Shown piece by piece: positions 27,690-34,966 of a stretch of 64,000 nt of DNA. Under the pieces are notes generated by a model, which did no database searches, had not been told where the DNA came from, and saw nothing but the letters and a program-made list of their open reading frames with translations. Position 1 is the stretch's first letter, and every line of letters begins with the position of its first letter. The DNA is from Mariniflexile maritimum (GTDB lineage Bacteria > Bacteroidota > Bacteroidia > Flavobacteriales > Flavobacteriaceae). The DNA is taken from positions 248,001 to 312,000 of the forward strand of contig NZ_WRPN01000003.1 in assembly GCF_009746565.1 (NCBI RefSeq), in the 5' to 3' direction. The translations under genes and the position numbers were made by a program.

Positions 27690-27813
27690 AATGGCCGTTG
27701 AACATCGTAAATTAATTTCAAACTAAATTTGTCTTTTTAAAAAAACCAGTACTTTTATTGGTGAATTAAAAAGGCAGATTTTTTGTTTTTATAACATCGG
27801 CACGAAACATGTT

Positions 27814-27837
27814 TTTTTCAATGAAAACATTGAAAAA
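27814..27837. repeat. Perfect 10-bp inverted repeat upstream of the FabH-like gene
   Basis: TTTTTCAATG and CATTGAAAAA are separated by AAAA, centred about 65 bases upstream of the next start codon. It lacks a T-tail fitting a gcvP terminator, so it may be an operator or a leader hairpin. The rest of the 201-base gap (27690-27890) shows nothing clear. Confidence 0.5.
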
Positions 27838-27890
27838 TTAAGGCTAGGGCACAAATCAAATCGCCTTTAAAAAACAGATATCATCTACTT

Positions 27891-28949
27891 ATGAATATTA
27901 AAATTACCGGTACTGGTAGCTATATTCCAGATACCATTGAAAAAAATGACGCTTTCTACGAACATACATTTTTAAACACCGATGGCTCCATAATCAATTC
28001 GCCAAACGAGGTTATCATTGAAAAATTCCAAGCTATTACGGGTATTGCCGAAAGACGTTATGCAAAAGCGCATTTAAACTCTTCCGATTTAGGTTTTTTC
28101 GCCGCCGAAAAAGCCATAACAGACGCAAATATCGACCCCGAAACCATCGATTATATAATTGTTGCCCATAATTTTGGCGATGTTCGATATAACAATAACC
28201 AAAGTGATATGCTACCCTGTTTGGCCGCTAGGATTAAGCACAGTTTGCGCATTAAAAACCCAAAATGTGTAGCGTTCGATATTCTTTTTGGCTGCCCTGG
28301 CTGGATCGAGGGCGTTATCCAAGCGAAAGCCTTTATTCAATCGGGCATGGCAAAACGCTGTTTGGTTATTGGCACCGAAACCCTTTCAAGGGTAGTTGAT
28401 AAGCACGACAGGGATTCCATGATTTTCTCTGATGGCGCCGGCGCAACCATTATTGAAGCAAGCAACGACGAAGGCGGTATCATGGCACACGAAAATGCCA
28501 GTTACACCTATGATGAGGCCTATTATCTCTACTTCGGAAACTCCAACAATCAAGCACTCAGCAAAGACACGCGCTACATAAAAATGGAAGGCCGCAAAAT
28601 TTATGAATTTGCGCTAACCACCGTGCCAAGTGCTATGAAAGCCTGTTTGGATAACAGTGGCCTCAACATAAAAGATGTGAAAAAAATATTTTTGCACCAA
28701 GCCAATGAAAAAATGGATGAAGCTATTTTAAAACGCTTTTACCGCCTTTACAGAACCGAAATCCCACAACATATTATGCCCATGAGCATCCAAAAATTGG
28801 GCAATAGCTCGGTGGCAACCGTACCAACACTTTTGGATTTGGTAAGAAACAATAAACTGGAAAACCATAGGCTGAAAAAAGGCGACGTGCTGCTATTTGC
28901 CAGTGTGGGCGCGGGCATGCACATTAATGCATTTGCCTATAAATATTAG
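27891..28949 (+). CDS. 3-oxoacyl-ACP synthase III family protein (FabH-like)
   Basis: A 352-residue thiolase-fold ketoacyl synthase. The catalytic triad is visible: Cys135 in LFGCPGWIEG, His269 in FLHQANEKMDE, Asn305 in KLGNSSVAT. Compared with housekeeping FabH it has an extended N-terminal loop (FLNTDGSIINSPNEVI) and lacks the usual GxGxxAGA end, closing with SVGAGMHINAFAYKY. It may start or condense a special acyl chain rather than bulk fatty acids. It is a single gene with no other lipid genes beside it, so the product is open. Confidence 0.85.
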   Translation: MNIKITGTGSYIPDTIEKNDAFYEHTFLNTDGSIINSPNEVIIEKFQAITGIAERRYAKAHLNSSDLGFFAAEKAITDANIDPETIDYIIVAHNFGDVRYNNNQSDMLPCLAARIKHSLRIKNPKCVAFDILFGCPGWIEGVIQAKAFIQSGMAKRCLVIGTETLSRVVDKHDRDSMIFSDGAGATIIEASNDEGGIMAHENASYTYDEAYYLYFGNSNNQALSKDTRYIKMEGRKIYEFALTTVPSAMKACLDNSGLNIKDVKKIFLHQANEKMDEAILKRFYRLYRTEIPQHIMPMSIQKLGNSSVATVPTLLDLVRNNKLENHRLKKGDVLLFASVGAGMHINAFAYKY

Positions 28950-28958
28950 AGAAGATTA

Positions 28959-29018
28959 GTTATTGGGTTATTGAGTGAGAATTACCAAATAACCAATTAA
29001 CTTAATAACTTATTTTTT
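28959..29018 (+). terminator. Imperfect hairpin and T-run after the FabH-like gene
   Basis: GTTATTGGGTTATT (28959-28972) faces AATAACCAATTAAC (28988-29001), 12 of 14 bases paired, followed by a T-rich run around ATTTTTTAA. It closes the core-gene side before the accessory region. Confidence 0.5.
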
Positions 29019-29042
29019 AAATTTACTGTACATACAAGAACA

Positions 29043-29123
29043 ATGAGTGCATCTGAAATAAAACGAGATGTTTATTTAAAGTTAAATATATTAACTAGTT
29101 GTATGCCATTTGACCAAAAATGA
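29043..29123 (+). CDS. Very short ORF overlapping the HNH gene start
   Basis: ATG at 29043 opens 26 codons (MSASEIKRDVYLKLN and onward to DQK) whose TGA overlaps the HNH gene's ATG as ATGA. It crosses the left boundary of the first cassette-like unit at 29098/29099. It could be a leader peptide giving translational coupling, a fossil of a gene interrupted by insertion, or chance. No family recognised. Confidence 0.25.
   Translation: MSASEIKRDVYLKLNILTSCMPFDQK
29080..29096. repeat. 17-bp palindrome at the left edge of the cassette array
   Basis: AGTTAAATATATTAACT is a near-perfect palindrome ending 2 bases before the inferred G/TT crossover point at 29098. It could be part of the original recombination site, or only A/T-rich chance. 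Confidence 0.3.
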
Positions 29124-30106
29124 GAGATTGGATAAATATTATAGATGAGTGGACTGAAAACAAAAGAGATAAATCCATTAATTCTTATTTAAAAAACTTT
29201 TTTGAAAAAACATTCCAAAACACATTAATTCCAGAAAAAAGTTGGTTTGGATTTCCACCTTCCAAAAATAGTCTCGGATTATTTTTTGGTAGAGTAATGT
29301 TAGTTGGAATTTTCCAAGACACAATAGAAATTATAATTGATGACGATATTTCCGATAAAATTGGTTTTCCAACGAGAGTTGTTGGAAGTTCCAAATCAAA
29401 CGGTGAATTACTATTTTGGATAACTACAAGTTCATCAAATCTAAAAAAACTAATCGAAAATGAGCTAATTTGGAAACATTATAAAGTTGCTTCTTTGAAA
29501 GTTGACAGTTACTCAAATATAAGTTGGGAAAGAAAAGATTGGCTTAATGGTAAATTTAGACTTTCAGAAATATACAACCCAAACAAAAGAATTGAATTAA
29601 CAAATGAGGAATATGAATTAACTTTTGAAAATGAGATAAGAAACTCTCAACTTGATTCAAAAGAAAAAAGAATAGAAAGACTTAAAAAAGCAAATAAAAC
29701 TGCTCAACAAACTATTTCCACATCAAAAATCTATATACGAAATTCAGATGTAGTAGCAGAAGTTTTGGACAGAGCAAACGGAATTTGTGAATATTGTGAA
29801 AATCAAGCACCATTTAAGAGAGATTTTGACGGACTTGGATTTTTAGAAGTTCATCACCTAATTCCACTTTCAGAAAACGGATTGGATACAGTAGAGAACT
29901 GCGTTGCATTATGTCCAAATTGTCATAGACACGCACATTACGGAAAAAAAACATTTGAACTGAATAAAATAAAAAAAAAACGGCATACAAATGGCTATAA
30001 GTAATTGCTTGTTCTCGCCTACTTCTGAAAATCCTCTCGGATTTTCAGTTTGGTGTGTATTTGCAAAGTTAAGTGCTAACCCACGCACTACTCATGGCCG
30101 AGACCG
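29099..30106 (+). mobile_element. Integron-like gene cassette 1 (HNH endonuclease)
   Basis: The unit opens with G|TTGTATGCC at 29098-29107 and ends with an attC-like element beginning GGCATACAA at 29982-29990: nine bases at the two ends are exactly complementary, as required for R' and R'' of one circular cassette. The start codon of its only gene is 21 bases inside the left end and the stop lies in the right-end element. It is more A/T-rich than the genes around it. No integrase gene is in the window. Confidence 0.6.
29120..30004 (+). CDS. HNH endonuclease with uncharacterised N-terminal domain
   Basis: A 294-residue protein. The C-terminal 80 residues are an HNH nuclease: zinc Cys223/Cys226 (CEYC) and Cys265/Cys268 (CPNC), His245-His246 in VHHLIPLS, Asn260 in VENCVALC and His269. 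The domain looks complete. The first 160 residues (SWFGFPPSKN, GRVMLVGIFQDTIEIIIDD, and others) form a domain I do not recognise; it could bind DNA or a modified base, as in type IV restriction or other defence nucleases. The last codons (HTNGYK) and the stop are coded inside the attC-like element. Composition is more A/T-rich than neighbours, which fits transfer. Confidence 0.85.
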   Translation: MRDWINIIDEWTENKRDKSINSYLKNFFEKTFQNTLIPEKSWFGFPPSKNSLGLFFGRVMLVGIFQDTIEIIIDDDISDKIGFPTRVVGSSKSNGELLFWITTSSSNLKKLIENELIWKHYKVASLKVDSYSNISWERKDWLNGKFRLSEIYNPNKRIELTNEEYELTFENEIRNSQLDSKEKRIERLKKANKTAQQTISTSKIYIRNSDVVAEVLDRANGICEYCENQAPFKRDFDGLGFLEVHHLIPLSENGLDTVENCVALCPNCHRHAHYGKKTFELNKIKKKRHTNGYK

Positions 30107-30112
30107 TTGAGC
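29982..30112 (+). repeat. attC-like recombination element 1
   Basis: About 131 bases. R'' GGCATACAA (29982-29990) is followed by L'' GGCTATAAGTAATTGC (29993-30008). L' GCACTACTCATGGCC (30085-30099) pairs with L'' over about 12 of 15 positions plus wobble pairs. A spacer GAGACC precedes R' GTTGAGC (30106-30112), which fits GTTRRRY. The centre holds a perfect 10-bp hairpin, CTGAAAATCC/GGATTTTCAG with loop TCTC (30025-30048). Length and layout are like long attC sites of integrons. It shares ATGGCTA, AAGTAATT, TCTCGCC, TTTTCAGTTT and GTGTATTTG with element 2. Confidence 0.65.
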
Positions 30113-30167
30113 AACATTAGGAAAAACGAACAATTTTTCAGATATTTAAAGCTTTAATTCAAGTAAA

Positions 30168-30410
30168 ATGGCAACAGTAGATAACATACGAAACGGATTG
30201 ATAGACAAAATACTATCCATTACGAATAAAGATTTTTTAGTCGCTCTTGACAAATTAATTACGTCAAGTTCTTCGGAAACTGACATTATTGAATTAACAA
30301 AAGAGCAAAAAATTATGCTTGAAATGAGTGAACAGGATATAAAAAGCGGAAAACTTATTTCTCAAGAAGCTATGGACAAGAGAAATCTAGAATGGCTAAA
30401 CGCAAGGTAA
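30168..30410 (+). CDS. Antitoxin of a type II ParD/RelB-like pair
   Basis: An 80-residue protein with the layout common to Bacteroidota RelE/ParE antitoxins: an N-terminal helical part (RNGLIDKILSITNKDFLVALDKLI) and a C-terminal section QKIMLEMSEQDIKSGKLISQE that should wrap the toxin. It is expected to bind the toxin and to repress its own promoter. It overlaps the toxin gene by 19 bases, so translation is coupled. It is the first gene of cassette 2, whose 5' region (30107-30167) must hold the promoter. Confidence 0.85.
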   Translation: MATVDNIRNGLIDKILSITNKDFLVALDKLITSSSSETDIIELTKEQKIMLEMSEQDIKSGKLISQEAMDKRNLEWLNAR

Positions 30411-30727
30411 TCTGGACTCGGACAGCCGACATTCAATTCGTGGGAATTTTAGAATATTGGGTAAATAGAAATAAGTCGAATACCTACTCAAAGAAACTCG
30501 TGAAATTAGTTTCGGAAAGAACAAATCAAATAGCTGAACAACCATTAACTTTCAAAGCAACTGATTTTAAAGACACGAGAGTTGCTTCACTTAGTAATTT
30601 CAGCATTTACTATAAATGTCATGGCACAGACATTATAATCACTGCTTTTTGGGATAACAGACAAAATCCAAAAAAATTATTGAAAATTTTGGAAAACAAA
30701 AAATTAACGTTGCCCAACAATGGCTAA
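30392..30727 (+). CDS. ParE/RelE-family toxin
   Basis: A 111-residue basic protein of the RelE/ParE fold: IWTRTADIQFVGILEYW at the start, GTDIIITAFWDNRQNPKKLLKIL at the end. The strand-end FWDNRQNP is typical of the ParE-like branch in this phylum. The target (gyrase or mRNA) cannot be read from the sequence. It pairs with the overlapping antitoxin gene. The last codons (LPNNG) and the TAA stop are supplied by the attC-like element, as for the HNH gene. Confidence 0.85.
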   Translation: MAKRKVIWTRTADIQFVGILEYWVNRNKSNTYSKKLVKLVSERTNQIAEQPLTFKATDFKDTRVASLSNFSIYYKCHGTDIIITAFWDNRQNPKKLLKILENKKLTLPNNG

Positions 30728-30836
30728 AGTAATTTCTTGGTCTCGCCACTTTTTTGAAAATCTGAAAGTATTTTCAGTTTAGCGTGTATTTGTAAGGCGC
30801 CAAACCCGCAAAACACTTATAAACAAAATGTTATAA
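30709..30836 (+). repeat. attC-like recombination element 2
   Basis: R'' GTTGCCCAAC (30709-30718), L'' GGCTAAAGTAATTT (30722-30735), central hairpin TGAAAAT/ATTTTCA (30755-30776), L' GCAAAACACTTATAAAC (30808-30824) pairing partly with L'', then GTTATAA (30830-30836) at the right boundary. That last box departs from GTTRRRY, as expected if it belongs to the original target site rather than to a cassette. Same order and spacing of conserved blocks as element 1. Confidence 0.6.
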
Positions 30837-30882
30837 ATAAGAGTTCCTTAAATTAACCCACCTGAAAAAACATATTTAGTTC

Positions 30883-31413
30883 ATGTACGAAAAAACTTTT
30901 CCTAACAAACGTTTTAGGCATACCATCCAATTTTTAGAAAAGCACATTCCAAAAAATGAAACTATTTTGGATTTGGGCGTTGTAAATCCGTTTACGGAAA
31001 TTATGATGAAACATGGGTACAAGGTTGAAAACACAACAGGTGAAGATTTAGATTTTGACACTTCAACCATTGAAAAATCAAACGCATCGGTAGTAACTGC
31101 TTTTGAGATTTTTGAACATTTACTTTCGCCTTTTTCAGTACTTCAAACTATAAAAGCAGATAAGTTGGTAGCCAGTGTGCCGTTAAAGTTATGGTTTTCT
31201 TCAGCTTACAGAAGTAAAACCGATATGCTGGATAGGCATTACCACGAATTTGAAGATTGGCAATTCGATTGGTTATTGGAAAAAGCAGGTTGGAACATAC
31301 TAGACCGTAAAAAATGGACCAACCCAACTAAAAAAATTGGTATTCGCCCCTTATTGCGCTGGTTTACCCCAAGATATTACATTGTTTATGCAGAAAGAAT
31401 AGTTGAACAATAG
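30883..31413 (+). CDS. Class I SAM-dependent methyltransferase-like protein
   Basis: A 176-residue protein with a Rossmann-like start ILDLGVVNPFTEIMMKHGY, then TTGEDLDFDT and TAFEIFEHLLSPFSVL, where FEIFEH is the post-II motif of methyltransferases that act on small molecules or lipids. The SAM-binding glycine loop is altered (LGVVNPF instead of GxGxG), so activity is uncertain. The C-terminal WFTPRYYIVYAER is family-typical. It lies 59 bases before a glycosyltransferase and probably shares its transcript; a role in surface glycan or lipid modification is a guess. Confidence 0.7.
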   Translation: MYEKTFPNKRFRHTIQFLEKHIPKNETILDLGVVNPFTEIMMKHGYKVENTTGEDLDFDTSTIEKSNASVVTAFEIFEHLLSPFSVLQTIKADKLVASVPLKLWFSSAYRSKTDMLDRHYHEFEDWQFDWLLEKAGWNILDRKKWTNPTKKIGIRPLLRWFTPRYYIVYAERIVEQ

Positions 31414-31472
31414 TATAAAAAATCGTAAAAATGTTTCCCGTTTTGTACTTTTAAACTTGAAAATTTTAAACT

Positions 31473-32324
31473 TTGAATTTTTACATCATCATTCCAGCTC
31501 ATAACGAAGCACGTTCTATTGGGTTAACCCTAGACTCGTTAATCCATCAAACCCTTCAGCCAAAACGGGTGGTGGTTGTAAATGACAATTCAACCGATAA
31601 CACACAACATATTGTTGAAACTTACGCTAAAAAACATCCTTTCATTTCTCTTGTAAACTCAAAATCATCAAACGTCCATTTACCAGGTTCAAAAATCATC
31701 AATGCGTTTTATAAAGGTTATGAAATACTGGATGAAAACTACGATGTGCTGTGTAAGTTTGATGCCGATTTAATTTTTCCTTTAAATTATTTAGAGCAAT
31801 TGGCCCATCATTTCAATAAAAACAAAAAACTAGGGATGGTTGCTGGTTTTTGTTACATTGAAAAAAATGGGGATTGGATTTTAGAAAACCTAACCCGTAA
31901 AGACCACATTCGAGGTGCTTTGAAAGCGTATAGAAAAACGTGTTTTTTACAAATTGGAAAATTAAAACCCTCTATGGGTTGGGACACGGTAGATGAATTG
32001 CTCGCTAAATTTTATGGTTGGGATCTTTTAACCGATGAATCGCTTCATGTAAAACATTTAAAACCAACGGGCATAGGTTACAACAAAGCTTCAAGATATT
32101 TGCAAGGAGAAGCCATGTACAAAATGCGTTACGGGTTTGTAATTACGTTTATTTCTGCTTTGAAATTGGCCTATAAAAAAGGGAGTTTTAGTTTGTTTAA
32201 AGATTATTTGGTGGGTTATTTTAAAGCGAGAAAAAATAAAATACCCTTTTTGGTTTCAAAAGAAGAAGGAAAATTTATTAGGGATTTACGTTGGAAGGGG
32301 ATGAAAAACAAATTTCTACACTAA
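31473..32324 (+). CDS. Family 2 glycosyltransferase
   Basis: A 283-residue GT-A enzyme that transfers sugar from a nucleotide sugar. The start must be the TTG at 31473, because an in-frame stop is just upstream and the first strand FYIIIPAHNEARSIG begins at residue 3. VVVVNDNSTDNT and the DxD metal motif KFDADLIFP are present. No membrane segment is clear, so it is probably membrane-associated at the cytosolic face. Acceptor unknown. Confidence 0.88.
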   Translation: MNFYIIIPAHNEARSIGLTLDSLIHQTLQPKRVVVVNDNSTDNTQHIVETYAKKHPFISLVNSKSSNVHLPGSKIINAFYKGYEILDENYDVLCKFDADLIFPLNYLEQLAHHFNKNKKLGMVAGFCYIEKNGDWILENLTRKDHIRGALKAYRKTCFLQIGKLKPSMGWDTVDELLAKFYGWDLLTDESLHVKHLKPTGIGYNKASRYLQGEAMYKMRYGFVITFISALKLAYKKGSFSLFKDYLVGYFKARKNKIPFLVSKEEGKFIRDLRWKGMKNKFLH

Positions 32325-32391
32325 AACACTGAATTTCAATTTATTGAAAAACCCTTTCAGCATTTTGAACACTGAACAGGTTATTTTTTTA

Positions 32392-33201
32392 TTAGTTGAA
32401 GCTCCAATCCTTATAGCTGCTGGATGCTTCCAATTTATTTTCTAATGCGTCATCCAACTGCGGAAAAAAATCGATACCGGTTAGTTTTTCAACTTCATCA
32501 ACTGAAACCACAAATTCGTACAGAGGTTTGTTTGAATTTTCATGGGGCATTAAAAACGCAATCATTCTTGGTTTGCCACTATTTACATCAATAAGTACTT
32601 TGTAAAACTGGTTGGGCACTGCTACGTTTTCACTACCAATTGTTTTCATAGCACCTTTTAAAACACCGCCCGTAACAACAAAAACGCCATCATATTTACT
32701 TGCCCAATAGCGAACTTTCTGCTCTAAGGTATTCCAAATTCCAGAATTGAAGCTGTGCGCTTGTGGGCTAATGTTGCTGGTTAAAAACGTTTCGTTAAAA
32801 GCCACTTTGCTATAACTTCTATCGCCTGCAGGACATAAATGCCCACGATCGTAACCCGAATTTTTATAATTTCGCCAATCGGCTGCTCCGGTTTTTACGG
32901 TATCGTCCACTTCAAAATACGGCCGCTTAAAATTTGTGTTTACAAGCTGTGTTTTTTTTAGCTCGTAAGCAACCCATTCGGCTTGTTCGTGTGGCTCGCT
33001 GTAAGACAAGGAAAAGGCTTCATGATGAATTACTTGTCCTGTGGTGCTTGTTGGCAGAAAGAACTCGTTGGTATTGGTTTTAACTTCTTTTCGTGTGCTA
33101 ACAATTTCTGCTTTTTCTTCATTCTTTAAAAAATGCTCATAGCCATACACTCCCAAAACAATGAGCAACGCAAGTAAGGTATATCGTGTTTTTTTGTTCA
33201 A
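32392..33201 (-). CDS. DNA/RNA non-specific endonuclease, membrane-anchored
   Basis: A 269-residue NUC1-type beta-beta-alpha-metal nuclease. The DRGH active-site motif is at 118-121 (GYDRGHLCPAGDRS); the metal-binding Asn lies in TFLTSNISPQAHSFNSGIW. The N-terminus (KTRYTLLALLIVLGVYGYEHFL) is a single membrane anchor or uncleaved signal, so it should degrade nucleic acid outside the cytosol. It starts 2 bases after the PafA-like phosphatase stop, suggesting joint work in nucleic-acid or phosphate scavenging. Confidence 0.92.
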   Translation of the reverse strand: MNKKTRYTLLALLIVLGVYGYEHFLKNEEKAEIVSTRKEVKTNTNEFFLPTSTTGQVIHHEAFSLSYSEPHEQAEWVAYELKKTQLVNTNFKRPYFEVDDTVKTGAADWRNYKNSGYDRGHLCPAGDRSYSKVAFNETFLTSNISPQAHSFNSGIWNTLEQKVRYWASKYDGVFVVTGGVLKGAMKTIGSENVAVPNQFYKVLIDVNSGKPRMIAFLMPHENSNKPLYEFVVSVDEVEKLTGIDFFPQLDDALENKLEASSSYKDWSFN

Positions 33202-33203
33202 AA

Positions 33204-34856
33204 CTATTCAAAAACAAATTCAAGCGGCTGTCCAATAGCGCCACTAGGGAAACTGGTTCCTAAAAGTGCCGACATGGTAGGTGCGATATCGGTAATCTCG
33301 GTTTTCTGGAAAGTTTGTCCGTGTTTTATACCTTTACCATAAAACAAAAGCGGCACATGGGTATCATAGTTTAGGCTGGACCCATGCGTAGAACCGGTTT
33401 TTCCGTAGGAAATAAATGCCGGATCGAAAACATACAGCACGTCGCCAGAACGTTTTTGGTTAAATCCTTTTTGCAATAGCGTTTCAACACCTGTTGTAAA
33501 CGAGGTAGTGCCCATGCTTGTTGCTGTATAGGCCTTGTCGATATGTTCGTAGTTTATTATTTCGTTTACAAGGGCTTTTTGTACGGTTTCCAAATCAAGA
33601 TGAAGTTCGTTTAGTTTGGCCCTGTTTAAGAAAATTTGATTATTGCTTACGTTTTCAATAAGATCGGATGTGCCAAATTTAGTTTTCATAAAATCGCTAA
33701 ACATGGCTTTTTGTGCTTTTGAATCAATATATCCCGCCGGAATTTTAACACTTTGCAAATATGCGGGCACCTCAACGGCCGCATGGTCTGCGGTAAGGAA
33801 CAGCGTGTAATTTCCTTTGCCTACTTTTTCATCAAGTGCTTTAAGGAAACGTTCCAAATCCAGGTCCAAACGGATATAAGTATCTTCAATTTCTTTGGAG
33901 TTTACACCAAAATTATGACCAACGTAATCGGTACTGGAAAAACTTACGGTTAGCACATCGGTTATGTTATCTTGCCCCAATTGTTCGCCGCTTATTGCTG
34001 CAATGGCAAAATCGGCTACGATGCTATTGCCATAAGCTGTTGCCTTCAAAATATCGAAACCACCATTTTGGTCTTTTAAAACTTGTAGGTCGTACGGAAA
34101 TGTTGCTGTTTCCTTACCCTTAAAACCGCCTTCAAAATTGTTTAAATCGCTGCCACTTTCGGTATAAGTTTCAATATTATATAGGGTATTCCATGGTTTT
34201 AAATAGAAAGCTGCCCTATTGGATGTATTAAAATCGTTTACCCACTTTGGCAAGGTATTCATATAAAAGGTACTGCTTATAAAATACCCTTTATCTTTGC
34301 CATAAAACCAATATGCGGCATTCGCTGTATGGCCAGCAGGTAAAATGGCTCCTCTATCCTTTATTGAGATGCCAATGGTTTTGCCCTGCATTTGGGTAAA
34401 CAATCTGTTTTCATCTGTAAAAGTGGTTGTTTTCATTCTATGGGGCGACATTTGTCCGTCTTCGGTTTCGGCACCCACTGCTTGCACAGTGTCGTCGCCG
34501 GCACAATACACCATTTTTTTAATGTCTTTATCGTACCAATCGTTTCCTATAATACCATGATATTTTGGCGTAGTGCCCGTATATACCGAAGCATGTCCAG
34601 GTGCGGTATAAGTAGGCACATAATTAAAATGGTTGTTTTTACAATTAAAGCCTTCATTCATCATGCGTTTAAAACCACCTGCACCATATTTATTGTAAAA
34701 ACGGGTTAAATAATCGTACCGCATTTGGTCAACTACAATCCCTACAACCAATTTTGGTTTGCCTGTCGTTTCGTTTTTATTTGAAAGAACAGCGTTTTGG
34801 GCATTGCACGAAAAAAGCAAAAGGATGACGGATAAAAAGGAAACTAGATTTTTCAT
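33204..34856 (-). CDS. PafA-like alkaline phosphatase lipoprotein
   Basis: Alkaline-phosphatase superfamily enzyme, likely a periplasmic or surface phosphomonoesterase. The start at 34856 (MKNLVSFLSVILLLFSC) gives a lipoprotein signal with Cys17 and 550 residues; an upstream Met adds 15 residues without signal character. VGIVVDQMRYDYL carries the first metal-binding Asp; the nucleophile is the Thr in YVPTYTAPGHASVYTGT; later metal ligands are in SSTDYVGHNFG and FLTADHAAVEVP. This set matches PafA, the calcium-activated phosphatase of flavobacteria. Upstream partner of the anchored nuclease. Confidence 0.9.
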   Translation of the reverse strand: MKNLVSFLSVILLLFSCNAQNAVLSNKNETTGKPKLVVGIVVDQMRYDYLTRFYNKYGAGGFKRMMNEGFNCKNNHFNYVPTYTAPGHASVYTGTTPKYHGIIGNDWYDKDIKKMVYCAGDDTVQAVGAETEDGQMSPHRMKTTTFTDENRLFTQMQGKTIGISIKDRGAILPAGHTANAAYWFYGKDKGYFISSTFYMNTLPKWVNDFNTSNRAAFYLKPWNTLYNIETYTESGSDLNNFEGGFKGKETATFPYDLQVLKDQNGGFDILKATAYGNSIVADFAIAAISGEQLGQDNITDVLTVSFSSTDYVGHNFGVNSKEIEDTYIRLDLDLERFLKALDEKVGKGNYTLFLTADHAAVEVPAYLQSVKIPAGYIDSKAQKAMFSDFMKTKFGTSDLIENVSNNQIFLNRAKLNELHLDLETVQKALVNEIINYEHIDKAYTATSMGTTSFTTGVETLLQKGFNQKRSGDVLYVFDPAFISYGKTGSTHGSSLNYDTHVPLLFYGKGIKHGQTFQKTEITDIAPTMSALLGTSFPSGAIGQPLEFVFE

Positions 34857-34966
34857 TATAATTACACTATTAGATAACCCAAAAATACAGTTTTTATACA
34901 TCTTAATTTGAAATAAGACTTAAATACCTATAACTTTTTTTTACTTTAGCGGTATTATAATTTTAT

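Larger units (their letters stand above)
30107..30830 (+). mobile_element. Integron-like gene cassette 2 (toxin-antitoxin)
   Basis: Bounded by G|TTGAGCAAC at 30106-30115 and ending in attC-like element 2, whose first bases GTTGCCCAAC (30709-30718) are complementary to the left end at 9 of 10 positions. Core integron consensus GTTRRRY (GTTGAGC) and RYYYAAC (GCCCAAC) are both met. It holds an antitoxin-toxin pair, a class of cargo well known from cassette arrays. Confidence 0.6.

Noticed and set aside
30728-30882. Transposon end or insertion-sequence remnant downstream of the toxin gene
   Set aside because: No transposase fragment or target-site duplication was found; the sequence matches the attC-like element instead.
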